Origin: Streptomyces rhizosphaerihabitans
Lineage (GTDB): Bacteria > Actinomycetota > Actinomycetes > Streptomycetales > Streptomycetaceae
Assembly (NCBI RefSeq): GCF_025399795.1
Contig: NZ_JAODTZ010000033.1
Span: 1 to 64,000 of the forward strand
Direction of reading: 5' to 3'
DNA: 64,000 nucleotides
Positions within the stretch are counted from its first letter, which is position 1. Each line of letters begins with the position of its first letter. This document shows, piece after piece, positions 47,966-57,600 of this stretch. The position numbers and the translations under genes are program-made. Below the pieces are notes generated by a model, which saw nothing but the letters and a program-made list of their open reading frames with translations, was not told the DNA's origin and searched no databases.

Positions 47966-50900
47966 CTACCTCTTCTCGTCCAGGGCCAGGTCGACCAGTG
48001 CTTCCAGGTCCAGGTCCGACAGTTCGTCCGCGCCGGTGTCCGTGCCCGTGTCCGCGGCCGGTGCGTGGCCGTCCGGCCGGGGCGGGCCGGCGCACGCCAG
48101 GACCAGCTCCAGGACGCCCGCGCTGCGCAGGCTGTCGATCGAGACGGTGCGCAGCACTTCCCGGATCCCGGCGTCATCGGCGGCCTGGGCCGCGCCTGTG
48201 TCCGGGCCGGTGTCCGGTGCCGGGCGCAGCAGGCCGACGAGGTGCTCGCCCAGTTCGCGGGGGGTCGGGTAGCTGAAGATGAGGGTGGTCGGCAGGCGCA
48301 GTCCGGTCGAGGCAGCGAGGCGGTTGCACAGTTCGACCGCGGTCAGCGAGTCGAATCCGAGCTGGGTGAAGGCCTGGTCGGCGTCGACGACGGCGCTGGA
48401 GGGGTGTCCGAGCACGATGGCGACCTGGTCGCGGATCCAGTCCAGGGCGGCTGTCTGTGCCTCGCCGGCCGGCAGGGCGGTCAGTCTTGCGGTCAGGTCG
48501 GGCGAGCCGCCGTCCTTGGCCGTGCCCGCCCTGGTGCGGCGTGGCCGGCCGCCGTCGGCGAGGCCGCGCAGGAGCGGCGCCACCTCGTCGCCGTTCTTGT
48601 TGCGCAGGGCGGCGATGTCGACCCGGGCCGGGACGAGGACCGGTTTGCCCATCGCGCACGCCGCGTCGAACAGGGCCAGTGCCTCGGGGGTGGGCATCGC
48701 GGCGATGCCCGTCCGCCGCAGCCGGGACAGGTCGGCCCGGTCCAGGTCCCCGGTCATGCCGCTGCTCTGTTCCCACCAGCCCCAGCACAGTGAGGTGCCG
48801 GCCAGGCCGGCTGCCCTGCGCTGCACGGCCAGGCCGTCCAGGAAGGCGTTCGCCGCGGCGTAGTTGGCCTGTCCCGCGGTGCCGAGGGTGCCCGCGAGGG
48901 CGGAGAACTGGATGAACGCCGACAGGGTGTGTTCGCGGGTCAGTTCGTGCAGGTTGAGTGCGCCGCCGGCCTTGGCGCGCAGCACGTGGTCCAGGCTCTG
49001 CGCGGTCAGTGACTCGACGGTGCCGTCGGCGAGTACACCGGCGGCGTGGACGACCGCGGTCAGCGGGTGGCGGCCGGGCAGGTCCGCGAGGAGGTCCGCG
49101 ACGGCGGCCCGGTCCGCGACGTCGCAGGCCACGACCCGTACCTCCGCGCCCGCGTCCCGCAGGTCCGCGACGAGTTCGGGCACCCCGTCGGCCGCGCCCC
49201 CGTGGCGGCTCGCCAGCAGCAGGCTGCGTACGCCGTGTTCGGCGACGAGGTGGCGTGCCACGAGCGAGCCCACTCCCCCGGTGCCGCCGGTGACCAGTAC
49301 GGTGCCGCCGCCGAAGCCGCCGCCGACCTCGAGGACCAGTTTGCCGACGTGGCGGCCCTGGCTCATCTCGCGGAACGCCTTGCGCGCGTCGCGGATGTCG
49401 CGCAGGGAGACCGGGTTCAACTGCACGCGCCCGTCGGCGAACAGTTCCATGACGGTCCGGAACATCGCGTGGATCGCGTCCGGGCCCGCCTCGTAGAGGT
49501 CGAAGGCCCGGTAGTCGACTCCGGGGTGGCCGGCCGCCACCTGGTGGGGGTCGCGGATGTCCGTCTTGCCCATCTCGACGAAGTGTCCGCCGTCGGGGAG
49601 CAGGTTCAGCGAGGCGTCGACGAAGGTGTGCGCGAGGGAGTTCAGGACGACGTCGACACCGTGGCCGCCCGAGGAGTGCAGGAACTTCTGGGCGAAGTCC
49701 AGGTCGCGGGAGGACGCCAGGTGCGTCTCGTCCAGTCCCAGGCCGCGCAGGACGGGCCACTTGGCCGGGCTCGCGGTGGCGTAGATCTCGGCGCCGGCGT
49801 GCCGGGCCAGTTGGACGGCGGCCATGCCGACGCCGCCCGCCGCGGCGTGGATGAGGATCCGCTGCCCCTTCTTGAGGTTCGCCACGCGGAACAGCCCGTG
49901 GTAAGCGGTGAGGAAGGTGCACGGCACGGACGCCGCCTCGGCGTAGCTCCACCCGTCGGGGATGGGCATGAGCATGCGGTGATCCGCCACGGCTGTGCGG
50001 CCGAAGGCGCCGGTGAAGATGCCGGTCACCCGGTCACCGGGCGAAAGACGGGTCACGTCGTCCGCCACCTCCAGCACGACTCCGGCGCCCTCGCTGCCGA
50101 GCCCGGCGTCGATGGCCGTGCGGTCCACCAGTCCCAGTGCGATCGTGACGTCGCGGAAGTTGAGGCCGGCCGCCTGCACGGCGATGCGGACCTGACCGCT
50201 CGTCAGGGGCGTTTCCACCTCGGGGCACGGCACCCAGGTCAGGTTCTCCAGCGTCCCCTTGCTCGGGATGCCGAGCCGGTGCGGGCCGGCCGCCGCCGGG
50301 GGCTCGATCCGGTGGTCCGCGGGTGAGGCCGGCGCCAGGCGGGGGACGAGGTACGCGCCGTCGCGCAGCGCCAGTTGGTCCTCGCCGAGGGCGAACGCGT
50401 CCGGGAGGCGGGTGAGGGACGTCTCCCGGTCATCGGTGTCCACCAGGCGGAACCTGCCGGGGTGCTCGGTCTGGGCGGACCGGATCAGGCCCCACACGGA
50501 CGCGCCGGGGAGGCTTTCGACGCTCTCGCCCGCGCCGGTGTCCTGGGCCAGGCGGGTGAGGACCACCAGGGTGGATGCGGCGAGCGCCTCCTCGGCGAGG
50601 AAGCGCTGGAGCGAGTCCAGGACGTGCCGGTCCGCGCCGGCGATGGTGGCGAGCGGATCGGGGGCGGCGGGGGTGAAGTCGTCCAGGCACAGGACGATGT
50701 GCCGGGGTGCCGGTGCCTCCTGCGCAAGGACGGCGTCCAGGGACGCGTAGAAGACGGCGCTCTCCCCGCCCGCCGCGAGCAGCCGGGAGGCCAGGCCGTT
50801 GTGCGCGCCGAGGACGCCCCACCGTCCGCGGTGGGTCTCCCGCCCGCTGTGGTGGGCCGGGCGCCACTGCAGTTCGTACAGCGGCTGCTGCCCGCCGCGT

Positions 50901-53900
50901 GCCGCGCGCACCTGCTCGGCGCCGGCCGGGCGGAACGTCAGCGCCTCGACGTGCGCGATCCCGCGGCCGTGTTCGTCGGCGACCGTCACCGACACGGCGC
51001 CTTCGCCGGCCGGGGAGAGGCGGACCCTCACGCTCGTCCCGCACGGCCCGGCCAGGTCCACGCCCGACCACGAGAAGGGCATCCAGCCCCGCTCGCCCGT
51101 CACCTCGATGACACCGCCGGCCACCACCGCGTGCAGGACGGTGTCCATCAGGGCCGGATGCAGGGCGAATCCGTCACCGGCCGGGCTCTCGGCGCTCTCC
51201 GGCAGGGTGGCGAGGGCGAAGAGGTCGTCACCGTGCTGCCAGACCTCCCGCAGGCCCCGGAACGCCGGACCGTAGTCGAACCCGGCGTCCGCGAAGGTGT
51301 CGTAGAGGCCGTCGATGCCGATCCGGCGGGCGCCGGCCGGCGGCCACACGGCGAGCGGTCGCGCATCGCCCGCTCCCGCGGCCGTCCGCGGCGCGCCAGG
51401 TGCGGTCGGTGCGGTCGGTGCGGTCGGTGCGAGGTTGCCCATCGCGTGGCGGGTCCAGCCGTCCGCCGCCCCACTGTCGTCGCCGGGGCGCGAGTACACG
51501 TCCAGCGGGCGGCGTCCCGTCCCGTCCGCCGCGCCGGCGACGATCCGTATCTGCACGTCGCCCGCGTCGGGGAGGATCAGGGGGACTTCCAGGGTGAGTT
51601 CCTCGACCGCGCCGCACCCGACGTGCTCGCCCACCGACAGCGCCAGGTCCAGGTAGGCCGTGGCCGGTACGACGACCGCACCGAACACGGCGTGGTCGGC
51701 CAGCCAGTCGTGGGTGCGCAGGGACCACCGGCCGGTGAACACCGCCTCGCCGGTGCCGGGGTGCTCCACCACGGCGCCGAGCAGCGGGTGCTGCGGGGCC
51801 GACAGGCCGGCGGAGGCGACGTCCGCCGACTCCATCCCGGCCAGGAAGTCCATCCAGTACCGCTGCCGCTGGAACGCGTACGTCGGAAGGTCCACGAGCC
51901 GGCGCGTCCCGAACAGGGCGTCCCAGTCCACGGACCCGCCCCGCACGTGCAGCTGCGCCAGGGCGGTGATCAGTGCCTGCGGGCCGCCGCGGTCGCGCCG
52001 TGACGACGACAGGACCAGCGCATCGTGCACGCCCTCACCCGTGAAGACCTCCTGGGTGATGCCCGCGAGCGTCGCTCCCGGGCCCACTTCGAGGAAGACG
52101 CCGGCACCGGCCGCACGGGCGCACTCCACGGCGTCGTAGAAGCGGACGGGTTCGCGGACGTGGTCGACCCAGTACGCGGCGGACGTCAGTTCCTGGAGCG
52201 TCGCCTCGCGGCCCAGCCGGGTCGAGACGATCGGGACCGTCATCTCGCCCGCGGGCAGTTCGGGGATCGCCGCCGCGAACTCGTCGAGGACCGGGTCCAT
52301 GAGCGGGGAGTGGAAGGCGTGGTCGACCTTGAGCAGTTTGGCCGATGTGCCGTCGGCGACGAGCCGGTCCCGCAGGGCGTGGACCTGCTCGCGCAGTCCC
52401 GAGACCACCACCGATTCCGGGCCGTTGACGGCGGCGACGCCGACGCGGTCGTAGGAGCCGAGCAGCGCGCTCACCTGGGCTTGCGAGGCGCGGACGGCCA
52501 GCATGGCGCCGCGTTCGGTGACCGTCTGCATGATCCGTCCGCGTGCGGCCACGAGCCGGGTCGCGGCGTCCAGGCCGAGGACTCCGGACACGTGGGCGGC
52601 GGCGATCTCGCCGACGGAGTGGCCGATCAGGCGGTCCGGCCGCGGGCAGTACTTCGCCAGCAGCCGGTACAGGGCGACCTGCAGGGTGAACAGCGCCGGC
52701 TGTGCGATGTCCGTCCGTTCGCGGTCCGCGGGATCGTCGGCGAGGAGGACGGGCTTGAGCTCGAAGGGAAGGTGGGCGTCGAAGCGTGCGCAGGTCTCGT
52801 CGAGGCTCTGCGCGAAGACGGGGAAGGTGTCGTACAGCTGCCGTGCCGCACCGGCCCATGGCGCGCCCTGCCCGGGGAACATGAAGACGGATCCGCCGAG
52901 TTCCCCGGCGACGGCGCGCACCACCGCGGCGGACTCGGTGCCCTCGCTCAGCGCCGCAAGTCCGCTCAGCAGCTCGTCCCGGTCGCGGCCCAGCACCACC
53001 GCGCGGTGTTCGAACCGGGCCCGGCTCGACACCAGCGACCAGCCGGCGTCGGCGATGTCCAGGTCGGTGCCGGCGGCGGCGAAGTCGCGCAGCCTGCGCG
53101 CCTGGGCCCGCAGCGCCTGCTCCGACCGTGCCGAGACGACCCATGGCACCAACCCGCCCGCACCGCCCGGCACTTGACCGTCGGCGCCGGGCGCGGTCCC
53201 CTGCGCGGGTGCCGTGTCCTGCCCGGGCGCGGTCCCTTCCTCGGGTGCCTGCTCCACGGTCTCGGGGGCCTGCTCGAGGATCAGGTGCGCGTTGGTGCCG
53301 CTGGCCCCGAAGCTGGACACGCCGGCCCGCCGGGGCCGTCCCGGTGTGCTCGGCCACGGCCGGGCCTCGGTGAGCAGTTCCACCGCTCCGGCCGACCAGT
53401 CGACGTGGGTCGAGGGGCGGTCCACGTGCAGTGTTTTGGGCAGCACTCCGTGCCGCATCGCCATGATCATTTTGATGATGCCGCCGACGCCGGCGGCGGC
53501 CTGTGTGTGGCCGATGTTCGACTTCAGCGACCCCAGCCACAGCGGGCTGTGCGGGTCCCGGTCCTGGCCGTAGGTGGCCAGCAGCGCCTGCGCCTCGATG
53601 GGGTCGCCCAGTGTCGTGCCGGTGCCGTGCGCCTCCACCACGTCCACGTCGCTCGCCTGGACCCGGGCGTTCGCCAGCGCCGCCCGGATGACCCGCTGCT
53701 GCGCGGGCCCGTTCGGCGCGGTCAGTCCGTTGGAGGCCCCGTCCTGGTTGATCGCCGAGCCGCGGATCACCGCCCAGATCCGGTGCCCGGCCCGCCGGGC
53801 GTCCGAGAGCCGCTGCAGGACCAGCATGCCGACGCCCTCGGCGAAGCCGGTGCCGTCGGCGGCGTCGGCGAACGCCTTGCACCGGCCGTCCTCGGCCAGG

Positions 53901-54652
53901 CCGCGCTGGCGCGACATCTCCCGGAACACCTGCGGCATCGCCACGACGGTGACGCCGCCGGCCAGCGCGAGGCCGCACTCGCCCTGCCGCAGCGACTGCA
54001 CCGCCTGGTGCACCGCCACCAGCGACGAGGAGCACGCGGTGTCGGTCGACACCGCCGGGCCCTCAAGCCCCAGCGTGTACGACACCCGGCCGGACGCCAC
54101 GCTCAGCAGGGAACCGGTCTGCGCGTAGCCCGAGATGGGCTCGGGGGTGAAGAAGTGGTTGCCGTAGCCGAAGTACGCGAGACCGGCGAAGACGCCGGTG
54201 CTGCTGCCGCGCAGGGTCTGCGGGTCGATACCGGCCCGCTCCAGGGACTCCCACGCGGTCTCCAGGAGCAGCCGCTGCTGCGGGTCGGCGGCCAGCGCCT
54301 CGCGCGGGTTGATCCCGAAGAATTCGGCGTCGAAGTCGCCCGCGTCGTGCAGGAATCCGCCCGAGCGTGTGGAGCAGGTGCCCGGCCGGTCCGGATCCGG
54401 GTCGTACAGGCCCTCCAGGTCCCAGTTGCGGTCGTCGGGGAAGTCCGACACGGCGTCCGCGCCCGCCCGCACCAGGTCCCACAGCGCCTCCGGGGAGGCG
54501 GCGCCGCCGGGGAAGCGGCAGGCGACGCCCACCACCGCGATGGGCTCGGCGGCGGCGTCCGTCAGCTCCTTGAGGCGCTTGCGTGTCTCGATCAGCTCGA
54601 TCGATGTCCGCTTGAGGTAGTCGAGGACATCGGCGTTGTTGTCGTGCGTCAT
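47966..54652 (-). CDS. type I PKS, KS-AT-DH-ER-KR-ACP (second extension module, malonyl)
   Basis: 2228 residues from ATG 54652. Docking coil (residues 5-35), KS with Cys207 (DTACSSSLV). AT with Ser679 (GHSVGE) and HAFHS at 778-782, the malonyl-CoA pattern. DH with His987 in WLADHAVFGAVVVP and Asp1170 in HPALMDTVLHA, complete. ER near residue 1600 (NFRDVTIALG, AAAGGVGMAAVQ). KR with GGTGGVG, an LAD motif, Tyr1931 and Asn, but the catalytic Ser position is Ala1918 (FSALAG where FSSxAG is usual). ACP Ser2102 (LGFDSLTAV). A full reductive set would give a methylene unless the KR change matters. C-terminal docking region EVLRTVSIDSLRSAGVLELVLA. Confidence 0.93.
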   Translation of the reverse strand: MTHDNNADVLDYLKRTSIELIETRKRLKELTDAAAEPIAVVGVACRFPGGAASPEALWDLVRAGADAVSDFPDDRNWDLEGLYDPDPDRPGTCSTRSGGFLHDAGDFDAEFFGINPREALAADPQQRLLLETAWESLERAGIDPQTLRGSSTGVFAGLAYFGYGNHFFTPEPISGYAQTGSLLSVASGRVSYTLGLEGPAVSTDTACSSSLVAVHQAVQSLRQGECGLALAGGVTVVAMPQVFREMSRQRGLAEDGRCKAFADAADGTGFAEGVGMLVLQRLSDARRAGHRIWAVIRGSAINQDGASNGLTAPNGPAQQRVIRAALANARVQASDVDVVEAHGTGTTLGDPIEAQALLATYGQDRDPHSPLWLGSLKSNIGHTQAAAGVGGIIKMIMAMRHGVLPKTLHVDRPSTHVDWSAGAVELLTEARPWPSTPGRPRRAGVSSFGASGTNAHLILEQAPETVEQAPEEGTAPGQDTAPAQGTAPGADGQVPGGAGGLVPWVVSARSEQALRAQARRLRDFAAAGTDLDIADAGWSLVSSRARFEHRAVVLGRDRDELLSGLAALSEGTESAAVVRAVAGELGGSVFMFPGQGAPWAGAARQLYDTFPVFAQSLDETCARFDAHLPFELKPVLLADDPADRERTDIAQPALFTLQVALYRLLAKYCPRPDRLIGHSVGEIAAAHVSGVLGLDAATRLVAARGRIMQTVTERGAMLAVRASQAQVSALLGSYDRVGVAAVNGPESVVVSGLREQVHALRDRLVADGTSAKLLKVDHAFHSPLMDPVLDEFAAAIPELPAGEMTVPIVSTRLGREATLQELTSAAYWVDHVREPVRFYDAVECARAAGAGVFLEVGPGATLAGITQEVFTGEGVHDALVLSSSRRDRGGPQALITALAQLHVRGGSVDWDALFGTRRLVDLPTYAFQRQRYWMDFLAGMESADVASAGLSAPQHPLLGAVVEHPGTGEAVFTGRWSLRTHDWLADHAVFGAVVVPATAYLDLALSVGEHVGCGAVEELTLEVPLILPDAGDVQIRIVAGAADGTGRRPLDVYSRPGDDSGAADGWTRHAMGNLAPTAPTAPTAPGAPRTAAGAGDARPLAVWPPAGARRIGIDGLYDTFADAGFDYGPAFRGLREVWQHGDDLFALATLPESAESPAGDGFALHPALMDTVLHAVVAGGVIEVTGERGWMPFSWSGVDLAGPCGTSVRVRLSPAGEGAVSVTVADEHGRGIAHVEALTFRPAGAEQVRAARGGQQPLYELQWRPAHHSGRETHRGRWGVLGAHNGLASRLLAAGGESAVFYASLDAVLAQEAPAPRHIVLCLDDFTPAAPDPLATIAGADRHVLDSLQRFLAEEALAASTLVVLTRLAQDTGAGESVESLPGASVWGLIRSAQTEHPGRFRLVDTDDRETSLTRLPDAFALGEDQLALRDGAYLVPRLAPASPADHRIEPPAAAGPHRLGIPSKGTLENLTWVPCPEVETPLTSGQVRIAVQAAGLNFRDVTIALGLVDRTAIDAGLGSEGAGVVLEVADDVTRLSPGDRVTGIFTGAFGRTAVADHRMLMPIPDGWSYAEAASVPCTFLTAYHGLFRVANLKKGQRILIHAAAGGVGMAAVQLARHAGAEIYATASPAKWPVLRGLGLDETHLASSRDLDFAQKFLHSSGGHGVDVVLNSLAHTFVDASLNLLPDGGHFVEMGKTDIRDPHQVAAGHPGVDYRAFDLYEAGPDAIHAMFRTVMELFADGRVQLNPVSLRDIRDARKAFREMSQGRHVGKLVLEVGGGFGGGTVLVTGGTGGVGSLVARHLVAEHGVRSLLLASRHGGAADGVPELVADLRDAGAEVRVVACDVADRAAVADLLADLPGRHPLTAVVHAAGVLADGTVESLTAQSLDHVLRAKAGGALNLHELTREHTLSAFIQFSALAGTLGTAGQANYAAANAFLDGLAVQRRAAGLAGTSLCWGWWEQSSGMTGDLDRADLSRLRRTGIAAMPTPEALALFDAACAMGKPVLVPARVDIAALRNKNGDEVAPLLRGLADGGRPRRTRAGTAKDGGSPDLTARLTALPAGEAQTAALDWIRDQVAIVLGHPSSAVVDADQAFTQLGFDSLTAVELCNRLAASTGLRLPTTLIFSYPTPRELGEHLVGLLRPAPDTGPDTGAAQAADDAGIREVLRTVSIDSLRSAGVLELVLACAGPPRPDGHAPAADTGTDTGADELSDLDLEALVDLALDEKR

Positions 54653-54661
54653 CGCTCTCCC

Positions 54662-57600
54662 CTAGCCGAGCTCTTTGTCCAGCAGCGCGAGAAGGTCTCC
54701 CGCCGAGGCCGAACTGATCTGGTCGACGATGGCGACCGGTGATCCGGCGCTCACCAGCGAACGGACTCGGCCCTGCAGCTCGCCGAGCAGAGTGGAAATG
54801 GTGGCCTTGTCGTTCTCCGCGAGTTCGAGGAACGCGTCCTCGAGCCGGGCGCCCAGTTGCTCGATCTCCTTGGCCAGGCGATCGGTGGGCGATTCGGGGC
54901 CGGGACCGGGGCCGGGGTTGATACCGGCGCTGAGGAACTGGGCGAGGGCGCTCGGGTTCGGGTGGTCGAAGACGAGCGTGGCGGGCAGTTTCAGGCCGGT
55001 CACCGCCGCCAGCTTGTTCCGCAGTTCCAGCGCGGTGAGCGAGTCGATGCCCAGTTCCTTGAACGCCGCGGCGGGCGCGATCCGGGCGGGGTCGGCGTGG
55101 CCGAGGACGGTCGCGGTCTGCGCCCGTACGGCGTCCAGGAGCACCGCCTCGGCGTCGGCCGGCGCCAGCGACCTCACCTGCTGGGCGAGGTCGATGCCGG
55201 CGGGCTCCGGGCCCGCCGGGCCGCCGGGTGCCGGGGTCAGGCCGCGCAGGAGCGGCGAGAGCGTGTGTCCGGCGGCGGGGGCGCCCGGTGCCGGGAGGTT
55301 CAGGCGCACGGGCACCAGCACCGGTTCGTCCGCGAAGATCGCCGCGTCGAAGAGCGCGAGGCCCTCCTGGGACGACATCGGCAGCACGCCCTGGCGTTGC
55401 AGGCGTACGACGTCCGCGTCGCCGATGTCGGCGCTCATCTCGCTGCGCTCGGCCCAAAAGCCCCAGCACAGTGAGGTGGCGGGCAGTCCCTGGGTGTGGC
55501 GGGCTTCGGCGAGTGCGTCGAGGAAGGCGTTGGCCGCCGCGTAGTTGGCCTGCCCGGCCGTTCCGAGCACACCGGCGATCGAGGAGAACAGCACGAACGC
55601 GGACAGGTCCAGCTGCGCGGTCAGTTCGTGCAGGTGCCAGGCACCGTGTGCCTTCGGCGCGAGCACCGCGTCCACGCGGTCCTCGGTCAGCGCCTCGACG
55701 ACGCCGTCGTCCAGCACGGCCGCGCAGTGGATCACCGCGGTCAGCGGGTGCTCGGAGGGCACCGCGGCGATGAGTGCGGCGACGGCGTCCCGGCTGGTGA
55801 TGTCGCAGGCCACGATCTCGGCCTGCGCCCCCGCCCCGGTCAATTCCTCGCGCAGTGCCGCCGCGGCCGGGGCCGCCGGCCCCCGCCTGCTGGTCAGTAC
55901 CAGTCGGCGCACGCCGTGCCGCTGAACGAGGTGGCGGGCGAGCAGCGCGCCCAGGCCGCTGGTGCCGCCGGTGATCAGCACGGTCCCGGTCCCGAGGGCG
56001 GGACCGTCCGGTGCCTCGCCGAGGGGCCCGCGGCCGGCCCACGCGCCGTGGGCGTGGGCCAGTCGGGGGGTGCTGACGGTGCCGGCCCGGATCTTGAGCT
56101 GGGCCTCTGCGGTTGCGGCCGCCGCCGGGAGAAGGGCCCGCGAGGCGGGCTGGTCGTCGGTGTCCACGAGGGTGAAGCGGCCCGGGTTCTCGGTCTGCGC
56201 GGTGCGCACGAATCCCCAGACCGCGGCTGCCGCGGGGTCGGTGCGGGGAACGTGTTCGTCGCGGATCGCCTGCCGCGTCACGACGACCAGGCGCGAGGCG
56301 GAGAACCGGTCGTCGGCGAGCCAGTCCTTCGTCCACCGCAGCACCCGGTGGAGGTTGCGCTCGAGGGCGGCGGGTGTGTCGCCGCCGTCCGCGCGGTCGA
56401 CGGCGGCGATGACGACGGGGGGTATCTCCCCGCCGGAGGCGGCGAGTTCCTCAAGGCCGGCGAAGAGCGCCTCGCCCGGTCCCGGGGATGCGGCGTGCGT
56501 GTCGGGTGTGCCCAGTACCGCGTACCGGCCGGTGGCGTGGCCGCTGGGGACGGGGAGGGGGACCCAGTCGATCCGGAACAGCGCGTCCTTGTGGTCGAAG
56601 CTGAGCTCGGTCAGCTTCTCGACGTCCGCGGGCCGCAGGCTCAGCGAGGCGACGGAGCCGACGGGTGCTCCGTTCTGGTCCGCGAGAGTCATGGACAGCG
56701 CGTTCTCGCCCGCGGGGGCGAGAGCGACGCGCAGCGCGGTCGGCCGGGCGGAGCCGATGCGCAGTCCTGTGCAGCGGAACGGCAGCCAGCCCTCGGGCCG
56801 GGCGTTGTCGGCGAACCGGCCCAGGCCGGCCGGGAGGAGCGCGGCGTGCAGCAGCGCGGGGTGGATCCGGAAGCGGCCCTGGTCCGCGCCGTCGGGTGCG
56901 GGCAGTTCCACCTCGGCGAACAGGGTGTCGCCCTGGCGCCACACCTGCTTCAGGCCGCGCAGCAGGGGCCCGTGGCTGAAGCCGAGGGCGGCCAGCCTGG
57001 TGTATTCGTCCTCGAAGGGCACGGCGGCCGCGCCCGCGGGAGGCCACGCGGTGAGGTCTGTCCGTCCGCGGGTTCCCGTGGTGCCGGATCCGGCGACGCC
57101 GACGGCGTTGCGTGTCCACTCGGCTTCGCCCTCGCCCCGTGAGTGCACGCTGATCACCTGCTTGGGGTCGACCACGACGCGGATCTCGCGGTCGGCCGTC
57201 CGGGACAGCACGAGCGGTGTTTCCAGGGTGAGTTCGTCGACTCCGTCGCAGCCCGCCTTGTGGGCCGCCCACAGCGCCAGTTCCGCCAACACCGTGGCCG
57301 GGGCCAGGACGGCGCCGTGGACCACCTGTTCGGCGAGCCACGGGTGGCGCTCCAGCGACAGGCGCCCGCCGGCCACCACGCCGCCGTGCTCCCCGTCGTC
57401 GGGCAGATCGATCACGGCGTCGAGCAGCGGGTGGTCCGAGGTGCTCGCGGTGGTGGTCTCGTCGGGGGTGTCCAGCCAGTAGCGCTTGCGCTGGAAGGCG
57501 TACGTGGGCAGCTCGACCCACCGGCCGCCGTCCTGGCCCGGGAAGGCCGCCTGCCACGACACGTCGGCGCCGGCCACGAAGGCCTCGGCCGCCGACTGGT

